A DNA stretch of 17,405 nt from Candidatus Dadabacteria bacterium UBA2774. Its GTDB lineage: Bacteria; Desulfobacterota_D; UBA1144; Nemesobacterales; UBA2774. The DNA is taken from the NCBI GenBank assembly GCA_002352485.1, contig DEIM01000223.1:5563-22967 (forward strand), written 5' to 3'. The position numbers and the translations under genes are program-made. A model generated the notes under the pieces. That model saw only the letters and a program-made list of their open reading frames with translations, had not been told where the DNA came from and did not search any database. Shown here one piece after another: positions 1 through 7,513 of the stretch. Every line of letters starts with the position of its first letter. The stretch's first letter is position 1.

Positions 1-752
1 GTTATTAATATATAAAATCCAATCACGTAGGGAACTGGATAATATAAGGAAGGAACCACAAAAGCTATCAGGAAGAAAAATATCTTCCCTCCAAAGAATA
101 TTAAAGCGTCCATAGCTTTGGGACGTTTGATACTGTGGCCGTTTAACTTGCCGGTGAAATAGATTTCGAAATCATCGTACAGGTGCCATTTTATAGCAAG
201 GAACCCGTAGAGGAACCAAATATATATGTGCTGGAAACGGTGGAAAAAGTATTTCTTCTGATGCGGTGTGAACCGCGCGAATACCCCTACCTCGACGTCA
301 CCGTCGTGCCCCGTAATATTGGTATAGGAATGATGGTCGTGGTTATGTTTAATTACCCACATGTACGAGCTTCCGCCGATCAGATCAAGCCAGTGGCCCA
401 TGAGCTTATTCACAACCCTGCGTTTTGAATACGCGCCGTGAATAGCATCGTGCATCACGTTGAACGAAAGGGCGTTAAGGGCGAGGCTGAGAGATAGCGA
501 GGCTAAAAGAATTCCCCATACGGGGAGAGCGGCAAAAACTATAAGACAGTAAGAAACTATAACCCAGGATATTGATATAAAGGACTTTAAGTACATATTG
601 AATACGCCCTTCTTTGAGTTGGAGGTATTTTCAAAAAAAGCGTTTACCCTCCTGCTGAGCTCTCTTTCAAACTCGGTATTTGGAGCAAAACGTATTTTTA
701 CAGGTGATTCCGGTTTAGGATTTGAACCATTAGCGGTAGTTGTGTTTGACAT
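1..752 (-). CDS. Membrane fatty-acid (acyl-CoA/linoleoyl-CoA type) desaturase, C-terminus cut by window edge
   Basis: I read this gene on the reverse strand from ATG at 752-750. It stays open for 250 codons to the window edge, so the C-terminus is missing. It belongs to the integral-membrane di-iron desaturases, which insert double bonds into acyl chains at the inner membrane. Histidine box 1 is HDAIH (residues 101-105). Box 2 is HNHDHHSYTN (136-145), followed by a D-G-D acidic patch near 150-152. The third His box must lie outside the window. Hydrophobic segments are near 60-98 and 217-250. Residues around 162-192 (TPHQKKYFFHRFQHIYIW, then LYG and KWH) match the region between boxes in the delta-6/linoleoyl-CoA-like group. 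No clear Shine-Dalgarno precedes the start; a TATAAT on this strand lies at 773-768. The family call is firm; the regiospecificity is not. Confidence 0.9.
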   Translation of the reverse strand, partial: MSNTTTANGSNPKPESPVKIRFAPNTEFERELSRRVNAFFENTSNSKKGVFNMYLKSFISISWVIVSYCLIVFAALPVWGILLASLSLSLALNALSFNVMHDAIHGAYSKRRVVNKLMGHWLDLIGGSSYMWVIKHNHDHHSYTNITGHDGDVEVGVFARFTPHQKKYFFHRFQHIYIWFLYGFLAIKWHLYDDFEIYFTGKLNGHSIKRPKAMDALIFFGGKIFFFLIAFVVPSLYYPVPYVIGFYILI

Positions 753-958
753 GATTTATCTATTCTGATTATACAAGGCCCGGGGTCCGGAACTATGGAG
801 GGTTTCCTTCAAATGCCTAAATAATTACTGATACGTACATGTATTTTAAAGCCGTGAAATTAGAATAGGGCTGAGAATACAATTTAAACTATCTGTAAAT
901 ATTTATATATTGCGGACTTGGGTGTATATATTTTCCCCTTTTGTGTTTAGAATAATTG

Positions 959-987
959 TTGACACTGTGCTTGGAACTTGATAGTAA
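959..987 (+). promoter_or_regulatory. Candidate sigma-70-like promoter for the aldolase-like gene
   Basis: A perfect TTGACA lies at 959-964, followed after 17 bases by TAGTAA at 982-987, a poor -10 (3 of 6). A short inverted repeat CTTGG (970-974) / CCAAG (989-993) overlaps the spacer and -10, and could be an operator. The placement about 80 bases before the ATG is reasonable. The weak -10 keeps confidence low. Confidence 0.3.
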
Positions 988-1013
988 GCCAAGTACGGAG
1001 TTTTATTTATGCA

Positions 1014-1038
1014 ACATTATATATCACTACATTATATA
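1014..1038 (+). repeat. Two exact copies of ACATTATATA, 15-bp period
   Basis: ACATTATATA occurs at 1014-1023 and again at 1029-1038, separated by TCACT. The pair lies 31 bases upstream of the aldolase-like start codon. It could be a tandem regulator site or simple AT-rich coincidence. The copies also resemble -10 elements. Confidence 0.5.
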
Positions 1039-1068
1039 AGTACAATTCATCAATTCTGAGACAAAGAT

Positions 1069-1707
1069 ATGACCAAACTAAAGTCTGCACAAACCTCACC
1101 CCTTGAGAGGTATAAAAAATCAATCGAGATTATAGAAGCACGTAGACTCTTTATTCTCCTGACCGGGGAATCTGTGGAGCAGGTATTAGGTGCGCTTGGA
1201 GAATTAAAAGAGAGAGGGCATGGGCTGGTCTGTGTGGATTATAGAATCCCGGGAATAATAGCGCGAATGAAGTCTATCAAAAGAAAAGGGGAGATGTGTC
1301 CGGGAGTGTTTTCGGCATCGACTGCCAAAGACGTGAGGCGCGCTATAAATGCAGGTGCACAATATATATTTTCTACACATGCGGACAAAGGTGTAACAAA
1401 AAAATGCAGGCACGAGAAGATATTCCTCGCGGCTGGCGCTCTAACGCCCAAAGAGGTGTATGAGGCAAATGAGCTTGGCGCAGACGCGGTGAGCATATAC
1501 CCATGCTCCGCAATGGGGGGCGTTAACTGGCTCATAAGATTAATAGAAATGTTCCCAGGCATTAAGCTTATACCTACTGACGTAATGACCCCCGAAGAAG
1601 CAGGGGATTATTTAAAAGCGGGCGCTTATGCCGTAGCCCCGATCCTAGACACAAGAAATACCGAGGAAGCACGGGCATTGTTTCAGGATTTCATTGATTC
1701 AAACTAA
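1069..1707 (+). CDS. KDPG/KHG aldolase-like TIM-barrel protein lacking the catalytic lysine
   Basis: The protein has 212 residues, about the length of E. coli Eda (213). The second half follows the family pattern: AINAGAQYIFS (92-102), then AAGALTPKEVYEANELGADA (121-140), then SIYPCSAMGG (142-151), then IPTDVMTPEEAGDYLKAGA (168-186). True aldolases have KFFPA in the third block, where the lysine forms the Schiff base with pyruvate. Here Ser142 takes that place. The usual E-x-T-x-R block with the catalytic Glu reads VDYR (56-59), keeping the Arg only. The fold call is good, but classical retro-aldol cleavage of 2-keto-3-deoxy-6-phosphogluconate is doubtful. The start is the first ATG; only a weak purine-rich stretch (GAGACAAAG) precedes it. 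No other Entner-Doudoroff gene is visible nearby. Confidence 0.75.
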   Translation: MTKLKSAQTSPLERYKKSIEIIEARRLFILLTGESVEQVLGALGELKERGHGLVCVDYRIPGIIARMKSIKRKGEMCPGVFSASTAKDVRRAINAGAQYIFSTHADKGVTKKCRHEKIFLAAGALTPKEVYEANELGADAVSIYPCSAMGGVNWLIRLIEMFPGIKLIPTDVMTPEEAGDYLKAGAYAVAPILDTRNTEEARALFQDFIDSN

Positions 1708-1848
1708 ACGCTTGAAACTAATTGTAAGATATCACTATCAAATTTATATATATGTGCTGTAAAACCGTAGGTAAACTATTAAAAGCTCAGGGACAATTTG
1801 ATTTCAGGGCAAAAATATAATTTGAAACATAAACCGTCTCACTGAAGT

Positions 1849-1887
1849 TATAATTATTAAAATTTATAAAACTCCTCGGAGGATGTC
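1849..1887 (+). promoter_or_regulatory. -10-like TATAAT and Shine-Dalgarno upstream of the subtilase gene
   Basis: A perfect TATAAT lies at 1849-1854. The best -35 (TTGAAA, 1822-1827) is 21 bases away, so the promoter is tentative. GGAGG at 1878-1882, five bases before ATG 1888, is a strong ribosome-binding site and fixes the start. The rest of the 1708-1887 gap is AT-rich, with no clear terminator for the upstream gene. Confidence 0.4.
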
Positions 1888-3870
1888 ATGTATAGAACTT
1901 TACTTGCATTATTTGCTGTGATATTGGGCTTTTACGGATCAACCGGAGTACAGGCTGCTAAACTTAAGAGTACTGGTTATGAGAGAAGTGAATTTAGCAG
2001 TATAAGAAGTGACAAAGTAAACCCTAAAATTGGTGAGGTTATTGATGAGATAGAGAGGGTAAACGTGAGCAGGGACAGCCAAGGTATGGATGAATTTGAA
2101 GTGAGCGATCTGGAGGAGCTGTCGACCCGGCTCGTAAAAGTGGATTCGGACGGTATGATCGAAGTTTATATTCACTGTAACGAAGTGGGAGATGAGAATC
2201 TCGGTCGCCTATTGGATTTAGGCCTGGACACTGAAGTAATAAATGACGACCTTAAAATAATCCAGGGATGGCTTCCTCACGACGTTATAGAGAAAGCTTC
2301 GGAGCTTGGTTTTGTCGATAAGATAACCCCTCCGAGCTACGGCCACACAAGAGTAGGATCTATTACACCAGAGGTAGTTTCCGAAATCGGGGCGGACCAG
2401 GCAATGGCAGAGTTCGGCATAGACGGCTCGGGAGTTAAAATCGGCGTGATCTCAAACGGTATCGGAGACCTTGCGGCATCACAGGCCTCGGGAGACCTTC
2501 CGTTTGTGCAAATAGGAAACGCGGGAGGCGGGAATGAAGGCACTGCCATGCTGGAGATAATACACGATATAGCCCCAGGAGCTGATCTTGCATTCCATAC
2601 AGGAAACAGCACCTTGAGGTTCATAGAGGCAATCGAGTTCTTCTGCAATAATGGTGTAGACATTATTGTTGACGATATCGGATATCTATCCGAGCCGTTT
2701 TTCCAGGACGGCTCTGTAGCACAGGCCGCTGCCGATGCGGTGAATCAGGGAAAGGTGTTCGTATCCGCCGCTGGAAACGATCAGGACCGTCACTATCAGA
2801 AACTTTATATTGATGCAGACCCGGGAGACGCCGAAAGTAATAACCACGACTTCGGCGCTGCCGCGGGAGGAGCCAGCACAAACCGCATGTCCTACCTATT
2901 ACCCGCTGGTGGAGAGGTTACAGTTGTACTACAGTGGTCGGACTCTTTCGGTGCATCTTCAAATGATTACGACCTGTTTTTGGTCGAGCCTGGTACAACG
3001 ACTGTAATAGACTCCGGCACAGCCATTCAGAACGGAGACGACGACCCTATTGAATTTGCCGGTGTGGAAAATGATGGCGACACATCAGGTGTATTTGAAA
3101 TAGTTGTAGATAAATCTAGCGGTGAAGACCAGACGCTGGAAATCGTTTTCAACGGAAACGGGACTCTTCAGGAATTCAATGTGCCGGATGACTCGGTATA
3201 CGGCCATCCCGCACACCCGGACGTAATTGCTACAGGCGCCACACATAACGGGAACATAGACTTTTTCAGCTCGTTCGGCCCGTCTTCAATATTCCATAAC
3301 CCGGTAGTCACGGTGTCGTCAAGAGATACCGGGGCTTCTTTAAAGGCTGCTGCGCTACTTGAAGCAAGACCCAAACCGGATATATCAGCACCTAACAGAA
3401 TCGAAACCACAGTGCCCGGTTTTGGAGAGTTTTTCGGCACATCTGCAGCGGCACCTGTTGCGGCAGCTGCGGCAGCACTTGTGTATCAGGCTGCGGAATT
3501 TGCAAACCTCACCCTGGCGAGCGGTCTGCCGGAATCTGCGATTGCTGCCAGACAAACACCTCTGGAGATACGCAATATATTGACGAGCACAGCTACAGAT
3601 ATAGGACCTCCGGGAGTCGATAATACATCAGGTGCAGGTATAGTAGACGCATTCGCGGCGGTTGAAGAGGCGCTTCAGGGATTAGACGGACCCGGCGGGG
3701 GACCAGGCAACGGCGGTAATGGGGGAAACGGAGGTAACGGCGGCGGAGGGTGCTCTCTTCTGAGCAGCGCGGGAACGAGCCCGTACAACAGTAGTATTAT
3801 GTTAAATATATTGATTCTGCTGGTGCCTGCGATTTTTGTTGCGCTTATTCAAATCAGAAGAAGGGTATGA
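1888..3870 (+). CDS. Exported subtilase-family (S8-like) protein with atypical triad and C-terminal membrane anchor/sorting signal
   Basis: Residues 1-23 form a signal peptide with a likely cut after VQA. Residues 70-150 look like an I9-type propeptide. The core begins at GSGVKIGVISNGI (180-192). It continues through NEGTAMLEIIHDIAPGA (216-232), VDDIGYLSEPFFQDG (261-275) and SAAGN (293-297, oxyanion Asn297), and ends with FGTSAAAPVAAA (516-527, nucleophile Ser519). The canonical D-T/S-G Asp is replaced by Asn190, and the HGTH His position reads NEGT. The protein thus belongs to a divergent subtilase branch; Glu217 or His226 may serve as base. A beta-rich insert (about 335-430) resembles pre-peptidase C-terminal-like domains. 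The C-terminus has a Gly/Asn-rich linker (601-621), Cys622, a TM helix (about 638-655) and IRRRV, a tripartite sorting signal. It is probably co-transcribed with the gene three bases downstream. Confidence 0.85.
   Translation: MYRTLLALFAVILGFYGSTGVQAAKLKSTGYERSEFSSIRSDKVNPKIGEVIDEIERVNVSRDSQGMDEFEVSDLEELSTRLVKVDSDGMIEVYIHCNEVGDENLGRLLDLGLDTEVINDDLKIIQGWLPHDVIEKASELGFVDKITPPSYGHTRVGSITPEVVSEIGADQAMAEFGIDGSGVKIGVISNGIGDLAASQASGDLPFVQIGNAGGGNEGTAMLEIIHDIAPGADLAFHTGNSTLRFIEAIEFFCNNGVDIIVDDIGYLSEPFFQDGSVAQAAADAVNQGKVFVSAAGNDQDRHYQKLYIDADPGDAESNNHDFGAAAGGASTNRMSYLLPAGGEVTVVLQWSDSFGASSNDYDLFLVEPGTTTVIDSGTAIQNGDDDPIEFAGVENDGDTSGVFEIVVDKSSGEDQTLEIVFNGNGTLQEFNVPDDSVYGHPAHPDVIATGATHNGNIDFFSSFGPSSIFHNPVVTVSSRDTGASLKAAALLEARPKPDISAPNRIETTVPGFGEFFGTSAAAPVAAAAAALVYQAAEFANLTLASGLPESAIAARQTPLEIRNILTSTATDIGPPGVDNTSGAGIVDAFAAVEEALQGLDGPGGGPGNGGNGGNGGNGGGGCSLLSSAGTSPYNSSIMLNILILLVPAIFVALIQIRRRV
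3688..3750 (+). repeat. Low-complexity Gly/Asn-rich coding repeat
   Basis: A GGN/GGNAAC-type low-complexity stretch encodes residues 601-621 of the subtilase-like protein, with GNGG units repeated several times. It acts as a flexible linker directly before Cys622 and the C-terminal TM helix. It is part of the gene, not a mobile repeat. Confidence 0.7.
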
Positions 3871-3873
3871 TTT

Positions 3874-5304
3874 ATGAAATTATTGATAATTGGTCTAGAT
3901 TGCGCCGATCCCGAGCTTGTGTTCGGATGGAAGGACGAGCTTCCAAACCTGAATAGATTAATCGAGGGCGGAGCCTACGGACCGCTCCTATCGACACATC
4001 CGCCGATCACTGTGCCGGCATGGGCTGTGATGATGAGCGGTAAGGACCCGGGGCAGCTGGGATATTACGGGTTCAGGAATAGAAAAGATCACTCATACGA
4101 CGCTTACGGAATTGCCAACGGAAACGCAGTAAAGGCGGACCGGGCCTGGGACAAGCTTTCCCGAGCGGGCAAAAAAATCATTCTCCTGGGCGTGCCGCAG
4201 ACCTATCCTCCAAAGCCTGTAAACGGATGCGTCGTGAGCGGTTTCCTGGCTCCAGATGCCAACAGTAACTACACATACCCTATCGCTCTTAAAGATGAAA
4301 TCGAAGAGGCCGCCCCAGGATATGTGCTCGATGTAGAGGATTTCAGAACTAACGATAAAGAGGCGCTCCTTGGACGCATCTACGATAAGACCGAGAAACA
4401 TTTTAAAGCTGCAAAACACCTAATCACAAAAAAACCATGGGATTTTTTCATGCTTGTAGAGATGGGTGTAGACAGGATTCACCACGGGTTTTGGAGCTTT
4501 ATGGACAAAGATCATCCAAAATACGTTCCGGGGAATCAGTTCGAGGACTCGATAAAGGAATACTACAAATACTGTGACAGTGAGATTGGTGAGCTGCTCG
4601 CACTCGTACCTGATGATACTGTGGTTATGGTTGTATCGGATCACGGCGCCAGAAAGATGGAAGGCGGCATTTGCTTTAACGAGTGGCTTGTAAAGGAAGG
4701 GTATCTAGCTCTTAAAGACTACCCGAATGAGCCTACGCGATTTGCCGATACAGAAATAGACTGGAGCAAAACCGCTGCCTGGGGAGAAGGAGGATATTAC
4801 GGACGGTTGTTTTTGAACGTAAAGGGAAGAGAGCCCGAGGGTACGATTGAACCCGGAGACTATGAAAAAGTACGCTCCGAGCTGATTGAAAAGCTTGAGG
4901 CGATAGAAGACCCCGATGGCAGGAATATCGGCACAAAGGCGTACAGGCCAGAAGAGCTGTATAAAGAGGTAAACGGTGTCGCACCTGATCTGATCGTGTA
5001 TTTCGGTGATCTCGGGTGGCGCTCTGTCGGGAGTGTCGGAATGGGCGGCATTCACACATTTGAGAACGATACGGGCTCTGATGAGGCAAACCACGACTGG
5101 AACGGGATATTAATTTTAAACGACACCGGGTGCAGACTGGGTAACATTGAGAAAGGGTATAAAGAAGGAATGGAAATATATGATATTGCCCCCACAGTGC
5201 TTAATCTCTTCGGGATGAAGTTTGAGGAAGAGATAATAGGAAATAGCATCACAAATTTTGCAGGCAAGGGAATTTTCTCAAAACTAAGAAGTATATTAGG
5301 CTAG
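3874..5304 (+). CDS. Soluble type I phosphodiesterase/nucleotide-pyrophosphatase-like enzyme (alkaline phosphatase superfamily)
   Basis: The protein has 476 residues and starts straight at the first core strand (MKLLIIGLD), with no signal peptide or TM segment, so it is predicted to be cytoplasmic. Visible metal and catalytic residues are Asp9, nucleophile Thr46 in PPITVPAW (43-50), Asp200 and His204 in MGVDRIHHGFW, Asp256-His257 in VSDHG, and His407 in EANHDWNG. These match the two-metal site of the superfamily, whose members hydrolyse or transfer phosphate esters. The substrate cannot be read from sequence. The gene starts three bases after the subtilase stop, with GAAGAAGGG inside the upstream gene as ribosome-binding site, so the two genes form an operon. 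A terminator-like hairpin follows. It differs from its downstream relatives in lacking membrane attachment. Confidence 0.85.
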   Translation: MKLLIIGLDCADPELVFGWKDELPNLNRLIEGGAYGPLLSTHPPITVPAWAVMMSGKDPGQLGYYGFRNRKDHSYDAYGIANGNAVKADRAWDKLSRAGKKIILLGVPQTYPPKPVNGCVVSGFLAPDANSNYTYPIALKDEIEEAAPGYVLDVEDFRTNDKEALLGRIYDKTEKHFKAAKHLITKKPWDFFMLVEMGVDRIHHGFWSFMDKDHPKYVPGNQFEDSIKEYYKYCDSEIGELLALVPDDTVVMVVSDHGARKMEGGICFNEWLVKEGYLALKDYPNEPTRFADTEIDWSKTAAWGEGGYYGRLFLNVKGREPEGTIEPGDYEKVRSELIEKLEAIEDPDGRNIGTKAYRPEELYKEVNGVAPDLIVYFGDLGWRSVGSVGMGGIHTFENDTGSDEANHDWNGILILNDTGCRLGNIEKGYKEGMEIYDIAPTVLNLFGMKFEEEIIGNSITNFAGKGIFSKLRSILG

Positions 5305-5338
5305 GCGGTAGTAAAAAAGATTTAGACAATATATAATC

Positions 5339-5373
5339 AAGAATCTGGATTAATGCATTATCCGGTTCTTTTT
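5339..5373 (+). terminator. Probable Rho-independent terminator (or attenuator)
   Basis: The left arm AAGAATCTGGAT (5339-5350) pairs with ATCCGGTTCTT (5360-5370), with one bulged T and one G-T pair, around a 9-base loop. Five T residues end at 5373. It lies 35 bases after the phosphodiesterase stop and only 5 bases before the ATG of the next gene, so it may instead act on expression of that gene. Confidence 0.6.
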
Positions 5374-5378
5374 GGCAA

Positions 5379-7448
5379 ATGGCAAAGATTGATAACGGCA
5401 CAAATAGATTAATACTAATTACTGCCCTTTCTATGGGAATAACGTTCGGGCTCTTGGATATCTGTATAGGGCTCAGCTCTCGGAATATTAGAAATCTCGA
5501 GATGTACTCCGTTCTGACTCCTCTGGCTGTAACGACAGGTTTCTTTTTTATTGCCTATATAGCAAGCTGGTTCTTAGTTGTATCCAGGCTGGTAAACAGG
5601 TTTAAGCTGAACATTGAAAGCTCCGCTATTGCAAGCGGGTTCTTGATCGGAATCACAATAATATTGATATCTATATATTTCAATGCGCTTTCCGTAAAAG
5701 AGCCAATACACAAAATTGCCGGCGTTCTTTTTATACTTACGGTTTCAACTATTTTAGCGGTACTGAGCTATCTTGTCCTGACAAAAGTAATAGAGATAAA
5801 AAGACCATCTGTTACCGGACTGAAGGCGAGCCTGATCATTCCGATAATACTCGCGGAAGCCCTCTTAATTATTATTATCCAAAAGTTCGTTTCGACTCCG
5901 CCCGAGATGTTATACGGGGCTAATATAGTTTTAGCTCTGTTAACAATTGGAGCTATTTATTATATAAGCGCTGAAAAACTGAGAGCCCTAAGCCTGCTTA
6001 CTTCGATAATGCTGTTAATAGTTATTGGAGGTCCTCTTGCGGTTATCCTAAATCAACATATAGATAACTCATCTCCTACAAGTGAGATTCAATCAAATTA
6101 CAATTCATCCGGAAGCGGTATTAAACGTGTCATTTTGATAACTGTGGATACGCTTAGGGCAGACGTGCTGTCTTCATACGGCAGTCAGAATGTACAAACT
6201 CCAAATATTGATGGGCTTTCAGCGGACGGAGTGTTGTTTAAAAACGCATATTCATCTGCACCGTGGACGCTTCCGGCCTTCTCCTCCATTATGACCGGCC
6301 TTCCGCCTGGAACACATCTAACCACTAAAGCAAGCTCGAAGCTGCCGGATAAATTCAATACAATTGCCGAGTACATGACGGGTGCTGGCTACTATACCGG
6401 AGCAATTGTCAGAAACCTCTTCCTAAGCCCGGATTTTAACATCGATCAGGGAATCGTTGATTATTACCACTACCCAAAATTCAATAAGTATGTAAGATCC
6501 TTCGGGACAGCGCTTCTATTATCTGCGCTAAACAAAAAACTAACTGACGATGTGTCAACTGAAGATATAACAGACATTGCTATTAACTGGCTGGGAGAAC
6601 ACAGGGACGAGAACTTCTTTTTCTGGGTTCATTACTTCGATCCGCATCAGCCCTACACCCCCCCTGTGAAATATATTACCGACAATAGCGAGCCGCCTAA
6701 GCGTATCGGGCTAATATTTGACGGGGCAGGGAATATTAGGAGCGGGCACTTTTCACCTACGGTAAGGGAAAGGCAGTGGATAAAGGAGCTTTATGACGCC
6801 GAGGTACGTTACGTTGATGAGAATCTAGGCAGACTCTTTGAATATTTAAAGGAGTCCGGATTGTATGAAGATTCTCTTATCATATTCACAAGCGACCACG
6901 GAGAGGAGTTTTGGGACCACGGAGGCTTTGAGCACGGCCACACCCTTTATAATGAAGTGATACAGGTGCCTTTGATCATCAAGATGCCGGGAGCTAGTAA
7001 AGCGGGAGAAGAAAACACGAGAGTGAGCACACAGAGCCTTAAACGTACGATACTGGACACAAGCGGTATAGAGTATGAGAGTGACCGTCTGATTTCCGGA
7101 TCTTTATACCCAATGATTCAGGGTAACGGAACTGAAATGAATGGGGAGCCGCTTGTAATCACCGGACTCTTGTATTATGAGGATAAAGAATCCATCATCA
7201 CTGGTGATAAGAAATATATACGTTCTCTTATTTCAAACGAGGAAGAGTTCTATGACTTGGCTAACGACCCTGATGAGTTAAACGGGCTTAATGATGAGGC
7301 AAGAACTTTAGAAGCAAGGCAAATGATGGAACAATACAACGAAAAAGCCAAGAGTCTGAGCTCTGAGTACGGCGTTCAAAGCACAGAGGAAGTCGCGCTG
7401 AGTAAAGAGAAGAAGGAAGAGCTAAAAGCCTTGGATTATATTCAGTAA
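5379..7448 (+). CDS. 7-TM membrane protein with C-terminal periplasmic sulfatase-like (Thr-nucleophile) domain
   Basis: Residues 1-228 hold about seven TM helices (near 11-31, 47-70, 84-102, 112-134, 150-169, 182-196, 204-226). An odd number puts the catalytic domain in the periplasm if the N-terminus is inside. Domain 248-689 is sulfatase-like: VDTLRAD (256-262, Asp257), APWTLPAFSSIMTG (294-307), HYFDPHQPY (418-426), TSDHGEEFWDHG (504-515) and FEHGHTLYNE (517-526). The formylglycine Cys/Ser of true sulfatases (C/S-x-P-x-R) is replaced by Thr297, as in phosphoethanolamine and phosphoglycerol transferases. I therefore prefer a head-group transferase or phosphodiesterase. The protein ends in LKALDYIQ, a tail shared with two neighbours. 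The start is the only reasonable ATG; no Shine-Dalgarno is visible and the terminator hairpin abuts it. Confidence 0.85.
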   Translation: MAKIDNGTNRLILITALSMGITFGLLDICIGLSSRNIRNLEMYSVLTPLAVTTGFFFIAYIASWFLVVSRLVNRFKLNIESSAIASGFLIGITIILISIYFNALSVKEPIHKIAGVLFILTVSTILAVLSYLVLTKVIEIKRPSVTGLKASLIIPIILAEALLIIIIQKFVSTPPEMLYGANIVLALLTIGAIYYISAEKLRALSLLTSIMLLIVIGGPLAVILNQHIDNSSPTSEIQSNYNSSGSGIKRVILITVDTLRADVLSSYGSQNVQTPNIDGLSADGVLFKNAYSSAPWTLPAFSSIMTGLPPGTHLTTKASSKLPDKFNTIAEYMTGAGYYTGAIVRNLFLSPDFNIDQGIVDYYHYPKFNKYVRSFGTALLLSALNKKLTDDVSTEDITDIAINWLGEHRDENFFFWVHYFDPHQPYTPPVKYITDNSEPPKRIGLIFDGAGNIRSGHFSPTVRERQWIKELYDAEVRYVDENLGRLFEYLKESGLYEDSLIIFTSDHGEEFWDHGGFEHGHTLYNEVIQVPLIIKMPGASKAGEENTRVSTQSLKRTILDTSGIEYESDRLISGSLYPMIQGNGTEMNGEPLVITGLLYYEDKESIITGDKKYIRSLISNEEEFYDLANDPDELNGLNDEARTLEARQMMEQYNEKAKSLSSEYGVQSTEEVALSKEKKEELKALDYIQ

Positions 7449-7467
7449 CAACCACCACCGAAACTAT

Positions 7468-7496
7468 TTGTCCTTATCCTAGGGATGTATTACATT
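7468..7496 (+). promoter_or_regulatory. Weak candidate promoter upstream of the membrane phosphodiesterase
   Basis: TTGTCC (7468-7473) and TACATT (7491-7496) are 17 bases apart, each matching 4 of 6 consensus positions. A start point near 7503 would leave a leader of only about 11 bases before ATG 7514, where no Shine-Dalgarno is seen. It may be chance. Confidence 0.22.
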
Positions 7497-7513
7497 TAAT
7501 AACTTTATATACC

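Larger units (their letters stand above)
753..1068. other. Divergent AT-rich intergenic region (desaturase / aldolase-like gene)
   Basis: This 316-base region separates two divergently read genes and contains no plausible gene. It holds a TATAAT on the minus strand (773-768), only about 16 bases from the desaturase ATG and without a convincing -35. It also holds a candidate plus-strand promoter (959-987) and a 10-bp direct repeat (1014-1038). Both flanking genes are probably transcribed from here. Confidence 0.7.

Noticed and set aside
183..428. An 81-codon plus-strand open frame
   Set aside because: It lies opposite the desaturase, whose His boxes are clearly coded on the minus strand; it is a shadow frame.
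753..1068. A small RNA or tRNA in the long intergenic gap
   Set aside because: No cloverleaf, strong hairpin with T-run or other RNA signature was visible by eye.
1069..1707. Functional eda of an Entner-Doudoroff operon
   Set aside because: The catalytic lysine is replaced and no edd or sugar gene is nearby.
5379..7448. Annotation as arylsulfatase
   Set aside because: The formylglycine Cys/Ser position is Thr297, so sulfatase chemistry is not supported.
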